DNA of 64,000 nt from Spirosoma foliorum (GCF_014117325.1 NZ_CP059732.1:2493001-2557000); one strand, 5' to 3'; shown: positions 25,012-34,755, counted from the stretch's first letter. Made by a program: numbers and translations. The notes: generated by a model from the sequence alone, not told the origin.

Positions 25012-27161
25012 AAGGTCAGCCGTTTGTACGTTACGTAGTCGCTCTAATTACTGGTATCATTCTCTACACATTTCTGCCCGAGTTACCTGTTTTGCCATTA
25101 GGTGGACTGGTCCTCGGGCTTACTATGCTGATTTGGGGATTTGTACAAACTTCGGGAAAAGCAACTAAACCAGTCCAAGTCAGTCAAGGCGTTGGAGGCT
25201 TACTGGTCTTTGTTGCTTTAGGCTGGGCCATTACCTATCAACGCACAGCCAGCAATCGACCAGATAACATTAGTCACGTCGCGGATACCTTACGAGCTTA
25301 TGAGGGAGTCGTTGCAGCGCAACCTGAAGAACGTGCCAAAACCTATCGGGTTGAGTTGGAAATCCGTCGGGCTACGTTTCAAACGAGCGATCGGCAAAAC
25401 AAGCTACAACCAGAGACCGGTGCCTGGAAACCGCTCAGTGGTCGAGTTATTGTTTATCTGGATAAAGTGGGGCAGCAACGACCGCAGTATGGAGAGATTT
25501 GGCTGGTATCGGGCGCGCCCCGCTCAATTGACCCTCCGCTGAACCCTGGCGAATTTAATTACAAACGGTATCTCAGCTATCGGAACATTTATCACCAGCA
25601 ATACCTGCGCCCGTTTCAGCGGCAAATTCTAGGGCTCGATCCCTCCAGCCGAATTACGCAGATTGCCACCGTTGTCAATCGTTGGGCAGATAGTGTATTT
25701 ACCCGTCAGATTGGCGATCGGGCCGAATACGGTATTGTGAACGCTATGATTCTGGGCGTTCGGGATGATCTGGATACCGAACTGTATCGAGCCTATTCGG
25801 CAGCAGGGGCCGTCCATATTTTATCCGTATCTGGGTTGCATGTGGGCATACTGTTTCAGGTCCTCACAATCCTACTTGGCTTTCTGGCTAAACGGCCGCG
25901 TGGTAAACTCCTGATGGCCGCCCTACAGCTGACCATTTTGTGGTTCTATGCGCTCATTACTGGGTTTTCGCCACCCGTGCTTCGGTCAGCCGCTATGTTT
26001 ACCATGGTTATTCTGGCGAATACCTTTGGACGTCAACAACAGATGCCCAATACGTTAGGCGCGTCGGCATTTTTTATTCTCTGTTTAGATCCATACGCCT
26101 TGTTTTCGGCTGGGTTTCAGCTGTCATATCTGGCTGTAGCAGGCATTAGCGCCTGGCAATCACCGTTATATCAGTCGATCACCTTTCGAAGTAAATGGGC
26201 TGATAAACTTTGGAAATTAACGGCAGTAGCTTTAGTTGCCCAGTTGATCACATTTCCGCTTGGGGTCTATTACTTTCATCAGTTTCCCACTTATTTCCTG
26301 CTGGCAAACCCAATCGTCATTGTAATGTCGGAAATATTATTGCCCTTGGCGATGGCGACTCTGGCGTTGAGTTGGGTGCCGTTTGTGAATGATGGGTTGG
26401 GATGGCTGTTGCAGAAAGCAGCTTGGTTTCTCAATTACGCTGTTACACAAACGGGCCAGCTACCAGGAGCTGCCTGGGATGGATTATGGTTATCTACCTT
26501 TCCGATGCTGCTTGTATACGCTGTGATTTTTGGAGGAATCGCCTTAGTGCTAACTCGTAACCGTTCGTACATATGGATGACCACAATGGCGGCTGTTCTC
26601 TTGGCGGTTTTTACCTGTTGGGAAGAATATCGCCAGGCTCACCAACAACAAATAGCTGTCCATTTCCTGCCACATCGGACGGCAATTAGCCTTACCTACG
26701 GGCACCATAGCACACTCCTAACTGATTTAGATACGAACGATACCCGCTCGTTCGATTTCTATCTCAAAAATACGTTTGGGCAGTGGGGTGTTTCGGATAT
26801 GACGATTATCAAGGCGAAACCAACTGATCAATCAGCCACATCACTAACGGGCATTCCAACTTCCTATCGAAATCAGGATTATGCGTTGTGGGTGTCAAAG
26901 GGGAAATCGCTGTTATTGGTTAATAAATTTTCCAGTTCGAGTAATTGGCGACTACCTGCGGTGGTGGATTACCTCATCATTCGTCGAAATGCGTTGCAGG
27001 AGTGGGGGCAGCTCAGCGGGCGGGTAGTTGCTCGACATATTATTTTTGATGACTCGAACAAAACACCACTCACAGACAGGTTATTAGCTGAAGCGAAACA
27101 ACAAGGAATTGCCTGTTATTCCGTTCGCCAAATGGGGGCTTATGTCGCTGATTTGGACTGA
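25008..27161 (+). CDS. comEC: ComEC/Rec2-type DNA-uptake membrane protein
   Basis: 717 aa. N-terminal hydrophobic hairpin, an OB-like periplasmic DUF4131 domain (about 60-190), then the Competence domain with about eight membrane segments and the signature VHILSVSGLHVGIL. The C-terminal metallo-beta-lactamase domain of Bacillus ComEC is absent as an intact motif; only about 170 residues follow the last membrane segment, with no HxHxDH. Expected to form the inner-membrane channel for single-stranded DNA during transformation; no other competence gene is nearby. ATGA overlap with the GNAT gene. Confidence 0.9.
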   Translation: MKGQPFVRYVVALITGIILYTFLPELPVLPLGGLVLGLTMLIWGFVQTSGKATKPVQVSQGVGGLLVFVALGWAITYQRTASNRPDNISHVADTLRAYEGVVAAQPEERAKTYRVELEIRRATFQTSDRQNKLQPETGAWKPLSGRVIVYLDKVGQQRPQYGEIWLVSGAPRSIDPPLNPGEFNYKRYLSYRNIYHQQYLRPFQRQILGLDPSSRITQIATVVNRWADSVFTRQIGDRAEYGIVNAMILGVRDDLDTELYRAYSAAGAVHILSVSGLHVGILFQVLTILLGFLAKRPRGKLLMAALQLTILWFYALITGFSPPVLRSAAMFTMVILANTFGRQQQMPNTLGASAFFILCLDPYALFSAGFQLSYLAVAGISAWQSPLYQSITFRSKWADKLWKLTAVALVAQLITFPLGVYYFHQFPTYFLLANPIVIVMSEILLPLAMATLALSWVPFVNDGLGWLLQKAAWFLNYAVTQTGQLPGAAWDGLWLSTFPMLLVYAVIFGGIALVLTRNRSYIWMTTMAAVLLAVFTCWEEYRQAHQQQIAVHFLPHRTAISLTYGHHSTLLTDLDTNDTRSFDFYLKNTFGQWGVSDMTIIKAKPTDQSATSLTGIPTSYRNQDYALWVSKGKSLLLVNKFSSSSNWRLPAVVDYLIIRRNALQEWGQLSGRVVARHIIFDDSNKTPLTDRLLAEAKQQGIACYSVRQMGAYVADLD

Positions 27162-27197
27162 TTTTGGTTAACTTTACGACGTTAAGATACTACGGCA

Positions 27198-27806
27198 ATG
27201 ACAATCAATATTGCAAACTTACCGGAAGAGCAGCGTCCTACAACTGTCGAATTTGCTAATTATCAGATGGACGATGATGCGTTCTACGATTTTTGTCGTC
27301 AAAACGAACATCTGAAATTTGAGCGCGAACCTGACGGAACTATTATTGCGATGCCAAACACAGGCGGAAAAACTGGGAATAGAAACACAAAACTGACATC
27401 TAGACTGGATTTCTGGTCAGAATCATTTGGCGGACTTGTATTCGATTCGTCGACAGCGTTTAAGTTTCCAAATGGAGCGACACGTTCTCCCGATGCTGCC
27501 TGGATAAGTGATACACGATGGGATTCGCTGACGGCCAGTCAACAGGAAAAGTTTCCACCAATTGCCCCTGAGTTTGTAGTTGAATTAATGTCAGCGACAG
27601 ATTCAATTACGAATGCAAAAAAGAAGATGCAGGAATACATTGCGAATGGTGTGTTGCTAGGATGGCTTATTGATCCTAAAAATGAGGAAGTCATGATTTA
27701 TCGGGCTGATGGTACGATTAGCCGACATACTGATTTTGAGAACCCCCTCACTGGAGAGGCTATTCTGCCAGGGTTTGAATTTAATTTACGATTACTGCTT
27801 CGGTAA
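27198..27806 (+). CDS. Uma2 family (DUF820) PD-(D/E)xK nuclease-like protein
   Basis: 202 aa. Core motifs of the Uma2 family: GNRNTKLTSRLDFW, SSTAFKFPNGATRSPDAAWI (Asp), APEFVVELMSATDS (Glu), KKKMQEYIANGVLLGWLIDP (Lys). Restriction-endonuclease-like fold; biological role unresolved despite abundance in cyanobacteria and Bacteroidota. 36 bases after comEC, so probably in the same transcript. TAACTTTA just upstream is a near match to the -7 box and may add a promoter. Confidence 0.9.
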   Translation: MTINIANLPEEQRPTTVEFANYQMDDDAFYDFCRQNEHLKFEREPDGTIIAMPNTGGKTGNRNTKLTSRLDFWSESFGGLVFDSSTAFKFPNGATRSPDAAWISDTRWDSLTASQQEKFPPIAPEFVVELMSATDSITNAKKKMQEYIANGVLLGWLIDPKNEEVMIYRADGTISRHTDFENPLTGEAILPGFEFNLRLLLR

Positions 27807-27825
27807 CTTTTTTGAACGCGATACC

Positions 27826-27878
27826 AATTGCTATAGCTTCCCGAAAAGAGTTTGCGCTTTCGGCAAGCTATAGCAATT
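27826..27878. terminator. Bidirectional hairpin between convergent genes
   Basis: 21-base arms at 27826-27846 and 27858-27878 with one mismatch (core AATTGCTATAGCTT). The right arm ends one base inside the 3' end of the reverse gene, whose stop starts at 27879-27877. Confidence 0.75.
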
Positions 27879-29322
27879 ACCTCGTATACAAAGCTCCTTT
27901 GGCTATGGTAGACTCGTATTCGTAATTAATAGTTTCCAGAAACTTACCCGTCACCCAGCCAACATCGGCATTGCGGACGAAAACGAACCGCTTGGGTGAG
28001 GAGGCTGTTGAATAAGCTTTCATCAGGGACTCTAACCAAAGGGCACCAGCAATGAGTTGTTTTTCAGTGAGTTGACTTTGGAGTGTCATGATATCTTTCT
28101 CCGCTTTATCGCGAATTGCTGGGGCCAGGATGGCATTCAGATTGGGCTTTGTAAGCTCCCGATAATCTGTTAACGCAAGTCGTTTAAATTGATTCACATC
28201 ATCCATGGTAACTGGAACCGCCACAAGCCCGGCTCGTTCGGGGTGCAGATAGGTGACTAAGGCCCAAACAATATCGCCACCAATGCCAACTGTATTGCGC
28301 TGTTGTAGCCCTCGATTGCCTGCCATAAAACCACTGGTAAAGACCGAGTCGGCAATGGTTTTGATGACCCGTTGTGCCTCGCGTTTATAAGCATCCATAG
28401 ATAACGAGCGCTTCGCTTCGATCTTATCCACGAACGAACTTGTTCCCAAAGAGAGATTCAGGCTATGAAATGTTTTAGAACCCAGTCCTGTGCCTACATC
28501 GAAATAGCCGCCGATGGTACTATTTTTTCCTAAGTCCAGCGCCGAGGTGGTAGGCCACACTTTACGGGGAATAGCCCCAGTCGTAAATAATTCCGCTTCC
28601 CGATCTGCCGTAAGCGTTGTGTCTATTTTTAGCGTACTGTTTGGGAGGGCACGCAACAGTTGATCGTATACTTTTCGTCGACTGTCGGGGTTACGGGCCA
28701 GCTCTTCCCGAACGTCATTACTGAGAACGATGAAAACGCGCTCGTTTGGAATATTGTAGCGCTGAATAGAATCAATACAGGTTCGTAACGCATCCTGTTC
28801 GGCCCGAAAGCCTTTCGATGCATCGGCGAAAAGAGTCGTTGAAGGATTCGCAATTTCAGCAATCGACTTAATGTCTTTCTCGTAAAAATCCGTTTCGTAT
28901 TTCGTTTTGAGAATCGCCAGCTTGATGCTCGATAAACCAATTTGGATGCCTGCATACAGATTTTTATTCGATAAACCCCGTACGATCTCATTGACTCCCC
29001 ATGCGCTGGCCACATAGTTCAGTTTGAGGTACTGAGCGCCCGCTCGCTGGAGATATCGGACAGCCGTAGTGGTATCGTGTAGATCGCTGTACGAAAGTCC
29101 CAATAGTTCATTAGTGACAGCTTCCCAATATAAACTGGTAGTTTTGGTAGCGGGCAAAGCCCGTTGCAGCAGATTGATAGCCGCATCCGACTTGTCAACT
29201 TCCCGGAGGGTGTTGGCCAGCTTAATGTAGCGGATGGCCTGATGAAGACTGGTGGCTTTCTGAGCGAAGCCTGTCAGCCCCCAGCAATTCAGTACGAAAA
29301 GTAATGTGAGTAAGGATTTCAT
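27877..29322 (-). CDS. Secreted TPR protein with Ppx/GppA-like (ASKHA) domain
   Basis: 481 aa. Signal peptide MKSLLTLLFVLNCWGLTGFA; two to three TPR-like repeats (about 25-120: AAINLLQRALPATKTTSLYWE, TTAVRYLQRAGAQYL). The rest recalls the exopolyphosphatase/guanosine pentaphosphatase fold: GIQIGLSSIKLAILKTKYET (compare the D-x-G-S-N-S phosphate-1 loop, here Q-I-G-L-S-S), GYFDVGTGLGSKTFHSLNLS (compare DIGGGSTE) followed by LGTSSF, and VGIGGDIVWAL (compare GxGGT). The first Asp and the GGGS glycines are changed, so catalysis is doubtful. Exported location is unusual for this superfamily. Assignment is by motif pattern only. Confidence 0.55.
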   Translation of the reverse strand: MKSLLTLLFVLNCWGLTGFAQKATSLHQAIRYIKLANTLREVDKSDAAINLLQRALPATKTTSLYWEAVTNELLGLSYSDLHDTTTAVRYLQRAGAQYLKLNYVASAWGVNEIVRGLSNKNLYAGIQIGLSSIKLAILKTKYETDFYEKDIKSIAEIANPSTTLFADASKGFRAEQDALRTCIDSIQRYNIPNERVFIVLSNDVREELARNPDSRRKVYDQLLRALPNSTLKIDTTLTADREAELFTTGAIPRKVWPTTSALDLGKNSTIGGYFDVGTGLGSKTFHSLNLSLGTSSFVDKIEAKRSLSMDAYKREAQRVIKTIADSVFTSGFMAGNRGLQQRNTVGIGGDIVWALVTYLHPERAGLVAVPVTMDDVNQFKRLALTDYRELTKPNLNAILAPAIRDKAEKDIMTLQSQLTEKQLIAGALWLESLMKAYSTASSPKRFVFVRNADVGWVTGKFLETINYEYESTIAKGALYTR

Positions 29323-29435
29323 AAGCGGGACGAGTCAAACGGGTTATCGCCACACTTACGTAGTAAATCCACAAGTAGACTTATTTGGCCAGCGTTATGC
29401 GCCAAAAGTCGATTAAACGGGAAAATGAACCGGAG

Positions 29436-30002
29436 TTAGGGTTGATTACCCACTTTGCTCAGCGAGTCAGCTTTAGGAGCAGGTGGGCGGAAGCCACCGA
29501 TTTCCTTTTGCATATCTGCTTTTTTGGATTGATACAGCGTCCACTGTTCGGGAGTGAGAATAGGTTTCAGCTTTTCCTCTTTCTCTTCATTGAACATCAT
29601 CATCATTTCCCGAATCTGCTTAATCGTCTCAGGAGAAGGACGACCACCAGCACCTCCATTCGCACCTACGATGTCTTTAATGGCATCCTGCTGTTGGCTG
29701 GCGTATTCGTTGTTAAGACGTTTGACTTCTTTTAACTGATCTTTCGTCAGTGACAAATTCTCTTTAAGCCATTTCGTTTCCTTCATGGCCATATCGCCCG
29801 CAATGTTCGGTACCGACGATCGGGGTGTGCTGGGCATCTGATTCATGCCACTCATTCCGCCCATGCGGCCTCCGCCATACCCACCCCCTCCATATCCGCC
29901 ACCATAGCCACCATACTGGCCAAAGCTATGGGCTGTCAGGAACAAGCTAAGGCTTAGGCATACAAGGCAAGAAAGGAATAAACGGGGTAACGACGAAGTC
30001 AT
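29436..30002 (-). CDS. Secreted Spy/LTxxQ-motif protein with Gly/Tyr-rich N-terminus
   Basis: 188 aa. Signal peptide (LFLSCLVCLSLSLFLTAHSFG), then a GGY-repeat stretch (YGGYGGGYGGGGYGGGRMGG, about 30-50) and a helical core with LSLTKDQLKEVKRLNNEYA and ILTPEQWTLYQSKK, two LTxxQ motifs of the Spy/CpxP family. Spy-type proteins are ATP-independent periplasmic chaperones and often react to envelope stress or metals. The Gly/Tyr repeat is a low-complexity addition not found in E. coli Spy. Confidence 0.75.
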   Translation of the reverse strand: MTSSLPRLFLSCLVCLSLSLFLTAHSFGQYGGYGGGYGGGGYGGGRMGGMSGMNQMPSTPRSSVPNIAGDMAMKETKWLKENLSLTKDQLKEVKRLNNEYASQQQDAIKDIVGANGGAGGRPSPETIKQIREMMMMFNEEKEEKLKPILTPEQWTLYQSKKADMQKEIGGFRPPAPKADSLSKVGNQP

Positions 30003-30075
30003 GATGTTGATTAGCTAGTTACGAATAGGATGATTTTGGGGCAAAGTTCGATAAAAAAAAGCAAAACCCTGGCTG

Positions 30076-30627
30076 TTATCGAATTGGTGCCTTTTCGAGG
30101 GGCTTTATACGAACCCGTAAGTGAGGCTCCTCGCCATCGGGTACAAGTACAACGATGTTGTTTGTCAATGTTTCGCCATTTTCGAACGTATGTCCTGTCT
30201 GAACACGCAGGCTCATATCCTCCGGATTTTCTGGCGACTCGGTTGTGCTGGCTGAAGCGGTATAGGATGTTGAAACGGGACGAGCGCGGAGGCTAATCGT
30301 TTTAGACGTTAATTTGGCTCCCGTAGCGTTGATACAGTCGAAACGGGCTAACAGATCCTGATCCCGAACACCGAAGGACGTTTGGCGAGGGCTGAATACT
30401 TTCGTATTACCACTTTTATTGGTGGCATAGACCGTCAGCTCATAGCGTTTGAAGGTACCCAGATTATTGATTTCTCGTTTACATTCCGTTCGAATCGTGT
30501 AGCCGTACTCGATACCGTTGATTTGGGCCGGTTGGTTTATTTTGATTTCGTACGATTGTTGGGCAAAGGTGGGAAAGACCAGCGCAACGCCCAATAGAAT
30601 AAGCAGGCAAACAGAGCAGTTATTCAT
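30076..30627 (-). CDS. Secreted hypothetical protein
   Basis: 183 aa. Signal peptide (LLILLGVALVFPTFA) and a beta-rich body (INGIEYGYTIRTECKREINN, YELTVYATNKSGNTKVFSP) like an immunoglobulin-type sandwich; two cysteines in the mature part. Ser/Thr-rich insert (TSYTASASTTESPENPED) before a last strand pair. No family recognised. Monocistronic, divergent from the TetR-like gene by 116 bases. Confidence 0.55.
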   Translation of the reverse strand: MNNCSVCLLILLGVALVFPTFAQQSYEIKINQPAQINGIEYGYTIRTECKREINNLGTFKRYELTVYATNKSGNTKVFSPRQTSFGVRDQDLLARFDCINATGAKLTSKTISLRARPVSTSYTASASTTESPENPEDMSLRVQTGHTFENGETLTNNIVVLVPDGEEPHLRVRIKPLEKAPIR

Positions 30628-30743
30628 GCGAATATCAAGAGGATAAATAGTATCCGAAATTTACAAGAAAAACAGATGCAATGGATAAGATATTGTAAGA
30701 ACGATACCAAACTTTTCCGTCGTACAGACCGTTGACCTTTTAT

Positions 30744-31421
30744 ATGGAAACGCTCGAAAAAATCCGCAAGGCGTACACGGAATATGTACTTGAGAATGGA
30801 AAGCAACCGACCTCAGTTTTTCAGTTTGCCAAGAAATTGAAAATTGCGGAAGCTGACTTCTATACCAATTATGCTTCCTTTGATGCGATCGAAGCCGATA
30901 TCTGGCTCACGTTTTTTACCGAAGCCCAGTCAACTGTCGAAGCCGACGAAACGTATCAGGGGTATTCAGTCCGCGAAAAGCTTCTGGCATTCTATTACAC
31001 CTGGATTGAGCTACTGAAAGCCCAACGCAGTTTTGTGGTCTATAGCTATGGGCGCTTACGCGCAGAAAGCCGACAGCCTGGTGTGCGAAACATAGGGCAG
31101 AGCGGCTGGATGTCTGGTCAAAAATCGCCGGTGTTGAATCCGTTTAAAGACGCTTTCTTTGATTATGCCCGCGATCTGCTGGCCGAAGGTCGGGAAAGTA
31201 AAGAAGTAGAGCCACGCCCGTTTGTAACCGACCGTTACCCGAATGCACTCTGGGGGCAAACGCTTTTTCTGCTCGATTTCTGGGTGCGTGATGTGAGCAA
31301 AAATTTCGAAAAAACCGATTCGGCTATCGAAAAGTCAGTAAATACAGCCTTCGACCTCATTGGCCGTTCTCCGCTGGATACGCTCTTCGATTTCGCCAAG
31401 TTTGTGTACCAAAATAAATGA
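30744..31421 (+). CDS. TetR-like regulator (with TetR C-terminal-type domain)
   Basis: 225 aa from ATG 30744. The N-terminal ~45 residues form a TetR-like helix-turn-helix (IRKAYTEYVLENGKQPTSVF, FAKKLKIAEADFYTNYASFD), the rest is all-helical with SVREKLLAFYYTWIELLKA and DFWVRDVSKNFEKTDSAIEKSV. This architecture, TetR-like HTH plus a helical sensor domain, is commonly encoded next to AarF/UbiB kinases in Bacteroidota, as here. Its stop codon TGA is the first element of a 29-bp inverted repeat. Ligand unknown. Confidence 0.75.
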   Translation: METLEKIRKAYTEYVLENGKQPTSVFQFAKKLKIAEADFYTNYASFDAIEADIWLTFFTEAQSTVEADETYQGYSVREKLLAFYYTWIELLKAQRSFVVYSYGRLRAESRQPGVRNIGQSGWMSGQKSPVLNPFKDAFFDYARDLLAEGRESKEVEPRPFVTDRYPNALWGQTLFLLDFWVRDVSKNFEKTDSAIEKSVNTAFDLIGRSPLDTLFDFAKFVYQNK

Positions 31422-31499
31422 GTGAAAGAATGAATGAGCGAAAGAGTGCAAAAGGCCTATGTAAGCAAATCACTCTTTCGCTCATTCATTCTTTCGCTC
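31420..31499. repeat. GAGTGAAAGAATGA inverted repeat, copy 1
   Basis: 29-base arms at 31420-31448 and 31471-31499, one mismatch, 22-base loop. Built of GAGTGAA/GAGCGAA and AATGA units. It starts within the stop codon of the TetR-like gene and ends 10 bases before the kinase ATG. A related element lies at 37697-37780 in the same relation to a gene end and the next start. Confidence 0.8.
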
Positions 31500-31509
31500 T
31501 TTCCAGCGT

Positions 31510-32835
31510 ATGAAAAGCCAAACCTCAGTTCCGACGACTAAAGTTGCCCGTGCCAGCCAGTTTGTGAAAGCCGGAGTAAAAGTAGGTGGGAACTATATTA
31601 AGCATTACAGCAAAAAGCTGCTCGACCCCGATTTATCGAAGGAGGAACTCCATAATGATAATGCCGCTGATATTTATGACGCCCTGAGTGAATTGAAAGG
31701 GTCTGCCCTGAAAATGGCTCAGATGTTAAGTATGGACCGGGGGCTGTTGCCAGTTGCCTATTCCGACAAGTTCACAATGGCCCAATACTCAGCTCCTCCG
31801 TTGTCGGGCCCGTTGGTTGTGAAAACGTTTAAGACGTATTTTGGCAAAACTCCGACGCAACTGTTCGATAGGTTTGATAGTCAGGCTGTCAATGCCGCGA
31901 GTATTGGGCAGGTTCATCAAGCCTGGAAAGACGGAAAGAAACTGGCCGTGAAGGTGCAGTATCCGGGCGTTGCCGATGCCGTGAGTTCCGACCTGAAGAT
32001 TGCGAAGCCATTGGCTGTTCGATTGTTAAATCTGAACGAACGCGACATTGATCGCTACATGGGCGAGGTGGAGTCGAAGTTGCTGGAAGAAACGGATTAT
32101 GAGCTTGAACTTCGCCGGTCCATTGAGATTTCGGAAGCCTGTGCGAACATTCCCGATCTGGTGTTCCCAAAATACTATCCAGAACTATCGTCGAAGCGCA
32201 TCCTGACGATGGATTGGCTGGATGGATTGCATTTGAAAGAATTTTTGAAGACCAATCCAGATCAGGAAATCCGTAACCGGATTGGGCAAGCGTTGTGGGA
32301 TTTCTATGATTTTCAGATTCACACGCTCCGACAGGTCCATGCCGATCCACATCCCGGTAATTTCCTGATGCGGGCCGATGGCACTATGGGCGTGATTGAC
32401 TTCGGCTGTGTGAAAGTAATTCCTGATTTCTATTACGATAATTACTTCCGATTGGTCAACCCCGACACGCTTGAGAATGCGGAACTGACCGAGGAAATTT
32501 TTGAGAATCTGGAGTTTTTAACCCCAGCCGATTCACCAAAGGAGCGTGTCTTTTTCTCGGATTTATTCAAAGAAATGACGCTTATGTTGGCTGAGCCTTT
32601 TGCCGTCGATTCGTTCGATTTTGGCGACGATGCCTATTTCACGAAAGTGTACGCCTTTGCCGAAGGATTGGCGAACATACAGGAACTGAAAAACTCGAAA
32701 GTGGCGCGGGGATCGCAGGATGGATTGTACGTAAACCGCACGTATTACGGCTTATACGCCATGTTGAACGAACTCAAAGCCCGCGTAACAACCACCAAGC
32801 CCGAATGGCTGCGCTCGAAAAAGGAGCTGGTTTAG
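31510..32835 (+). CDS. AarF/ABC1/UbiB family atypical kinase
   Basis: 441 aa. UbiB-family protein-kinase-like fold: the KxGQ-type motif (KGSALKMAQML), the A-rich loop AASIGQVHQAW, lysine in LAVKVQYPGV, ADPHPGNFLMR and IDFGCVKV (metal-binding DFG equivalent). The family has ATPase activity and supports isoprenoid-lipid (quinone) metabolism or membrane lipid transport. Here it follows a TetR-like gene, separated only by an inverted repeat; cotranscription is likely but the repeat could attenuate it. Confidence 0.9.
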   Translation: MKSQTSVPTTKVARASQFVKAGVKVGGNYIKHYSKKLLDPDLSKEELHNDNAADIYDALSELKGSALKMAQMLSMDRGLLPVAYSDKFTMAQYSAPPLSGPLVVKTFKTYFGKTPTQLFDRFDSQAVNAASIGQVHQAWKDGKKLAVKVQYPGVADAVSSDLKIAKPLAVRLLNLNERDIDRYMGEVESKLLEETDYELELRRSIEISEACANIPDLVFPKYYPELSSKRILTMDWLDGLHLKEFLKTNPDQEIRNRIGQALWDFYDFQIHTLRQVHADPHPGNFLMRADGTMGVIDFGCVKVIPDFYYDNYFRLVNPDTLENAELTEEIFENLEFLTPADSPKERVFFSDLFKEMTLMLAEPFAVDSFDFGDDAYFTKVYAFAEGLANIQELKNSKVARGSQDGLYVNRTYYGLYAMLNELKARVTTTKPEWLRSKKELV

Positions 32836-32844
32836 GTGACATTT

Positions 32845-32877
32845 AAACCTATAAGGTTTTGGAAACCTTATAGGTTT
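32845..32877. terminator. AAACCTATAAGG hairpin after the kinase gene
   Basis: Perfect 15-base arms at 32845-32859 and 32863-32877 around TGG. Ten bases after the kinase stop. The CCTATAAGGTTT/AAACCT wording recurs in the hairpins at 48480-48516, so this is probably a repeat family used as a terminator. Confidence 0.7.
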
Positions 32878-32880
32878 GTA

Positions 32881-32940
32881 ATCAGAATGAATAAAAAAGG
32901 TCATCCTACACACAGGATGACCTTTTTTATTCATTCTGAT
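32881..32940. terminator. Perfect 27-bp bidirectional terminator
   Basis: Arms 32881-32907 and 32914-32940 match exactly around a 6-base loop; the arms include AAAAAAGGTCATCCT and AGGATGACCTTTTTT, so a GC-containing hairpin with a T6 run exists in both directions. It separates the convergent kinase and glnS genes. Confidence 0.9.
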
Positions 32941-32955
32941 ATATCAACGTCGTTC

Positions 32956-34698
32956 TTACCCCTTCTTCTGCTCCTTCGCCCAGCCATCTTTTAGCGTAAC
33001 GGTCCGGTTGAATACGGGCCGGTCGGTGGTGGAGTCCTGGTCGAGGATGAAGTAGCCTTTACGCATGAACTGGAAGTTACTTTGTGCGCCAGAACGAGCC
33101 GCTTCAACCAAAGCCGGTTCAACAAAAGCACGCACAACTTCCAGCGAATTTGGGTTCAGTAACTCCCGGAATTCACGTTCGTCGGCGGCAGGATTTTCTA
33201 CCGAGAATAGACGGTCATACAGACGAACTTCGGCTTCGACTGCGTGCGGAACCGATACCCAGTGAATCGTGCCTTTTACGTTGATGCCTGACGTGTCGGA
33301 GCCACTGCGGCTTTCGGGGATGTATGTGCAACGCAGTTCAATGATTTCACCCGCATTGTCCTTTACCACTTCGTCGCATTTGATGATATAGGCCCCTTTC
33401 AAACGAACCATACCCCCCGGAAACAATCGGAAGAACTTCTTCGGTGGATTCTCCATGAAATCATCCCGCTCGATATACACCTCCCGACTGAACGGTACGT
33501 TGCGCTCACCAGCGGTTGCATCTTCTGGGTTATTCTCTATCCGCATGATCTCTTCACGACCCAGTTCATAGTTCGTAATGACGAGTTTCAACGGCTTTTC
33601 GTCGAGAACGGCCATTACCCGGTGAGTCGTTTTGTTCAGTTCTTCACGGATACAAAATTCTAGCAGACCTACATCGATCAGGTTATCCCGCTTGGCAATC
33701 CCGATACGGTCGGCAAACTCGCGGATGCTGGCAGGCGTATAGCCACGACGACGAATACCTGCAATAGTTGGCATCCGGGGATCGTCCCAACCACTTACAT
33801 GACCATCTTCTACCAGTTGTTTCAGTTTACGTTTGCTCATAACCGTGTAGGTTAAATTGAGTCGTGCAAACTCGATCTGGCGAGAAGGGAAAATATTGAG
33901 TTTATCAATAAACCAATCGTACAAAGGGCGGTGTACCTCAAACTCCAGCGTACAAAGCGAGTGCGTAATGTGCTCAATCGAGTCGGATTGCCCGTGTGCG
34001 AAATCGTACATAGGGTAAATACACCAGGCGTCGCCCGTACGGTGGTGATGCGCGTGCTTGATGCGGTAAATGATCGGATCACGCAACTGCATATTTGGCG
34101 AGGCCATATCAACTTTCGCCCGGAGAACTTTGGCGCCATCGGGATACTCACCCGCTTTCATCCGACGGAACAGATCGAGATTTTCATCAACGCTCCGGTC
34201 ACGATACTGACTCAGGCGACCCGGTTCGGTAGGTGTACCTTTCTGAGCGGCAATTTCCTCCGATGTCGAATCATCTACGTACGCTAATCCTTTCTGAATC
34301 AGAGTTTCGGCGAAGGAATAAATCGTATCGAAGTAGTCGGATGCATAGAATTCGTTCTCCCAGTTAAAGCCTAACCAGCGAACATCGTTCTTGATCGAAT
34401 CGACGTATTCGGTATCTTCCGTAACAGGATTGGTGTCGTCGAAACGGAGGTTTGTCTGCCCGCCGTATTTATCGGCCAGCCCAAAATTCAGACAAATAGA
34501 TTTGGCGTGGCCAATATGTAAATAGCCGTTGGGTTCGGGTGGAAAGCGCGTATGAATACGCCCACCGTTCTTGCCAGCGGCCAGGTCTTCTTCTACGATT
34601 TGTTCAATAAAGTTGAGGGAATTGCCAACACCGCTGCCATTGGCAGAATTATTTTCGTTGGTAACGCCTTCGCCGGAATCTTTAGTTGCTTCAGTCAT
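32956..34698 (-). CDS. glnS: Glutaminyl-tRNA synthetase
   Basis: 580 aa class I aminoacyl-tRNA synthetase. Motifs: [17 protein letters not shown] (HIGH at 61-64), [28 protein letters not shown], and VMSKRKL (KMSKS equivalent). C-terminal beta-barrel anticodon-binding domains are complete ([17 protein letters not shown] region, [13 protein letters not shown]). Charges tRNA-Gln in the cytoplasm. The N-terminal 25 residues are Asn/Ser-rich and not part of the fold. A promoter with TTTG, 20-base spacer and TAATTTTC lies upstream. Confidence 0.97.
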   Translation of the reverse strand: MTEATKDSGEGVTNENNSANGSGVGNSLNFIEQIVEEDLAAGKNGGRIHTRFPPEPNGYLHIGHAKSICLNFGLADKYGGQTNLRFDDTNPVTEDTEYVDSIKNDVRWLGFNWENEFYASDYFDTIYSFAETLIQKGLAYVDDSTSEEIAAQKGTPTEPGRLSQYRDRSVDENLDLFRRMKAGEYPDGAKVLRAKVDMASPNMQLRDPIIYRIKHAHHHRTGDAWCIYPMYDFAHGQSDSIEHITHSLCTLEFEVHRPLYDWFIDKLNIFPSRQIEFARLNLTYTVMSKRKLKQLVEDGHVSGWDDPRMPTIAGIRRRGYTPASIREFADRIGIAKRDNLIDVGLLEFCIREELNKTTHRVMAVLDEKPLKLVITNYELGREEIMRIENNPEDATAGERNVPFSREVYIERDDFMENPPKKFFRLFPGGMVRLKGAYIIKCDEVVKDNAGEIIELRCTYIPESRSGSDTSGINVKGTIHWVSVPHAVEAEVRLYDRLFSVENPAADEREFRELLNPNSLEVVRAFVEPALVEAARSGAQSNFQFMRKGYFILDQDSTTDRPVFNRTVTLKDGWAKEQKKG

Positions 34699-34723
34699 GT
34701 GGTTGCGTACTGATAAATAGTGC

Positions 34724-34755
34724 GAAAATTACGGCCTTTGCCCCGCTTTGGCAAA
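34724..34755 (-). promoter_or_regulatory. Promoter of glnS (TTTG-N20-TAATTTTC)
   Basis: Reverse strand: TTTG at 34755-34752, 20-base spacer, TAATTTTC at 34731-34724. It agrees with the Bacteroidota -33/-7 layout with one mismatch in the -7 element. Confidence 0.45.

Noticed and set aside
31420..31499. CRISPR-like array from repeated GAGTGAAAG/GAATGA units
   Set aside because: Units are short, contiguous and arranged as one inverted repeat without spacers.
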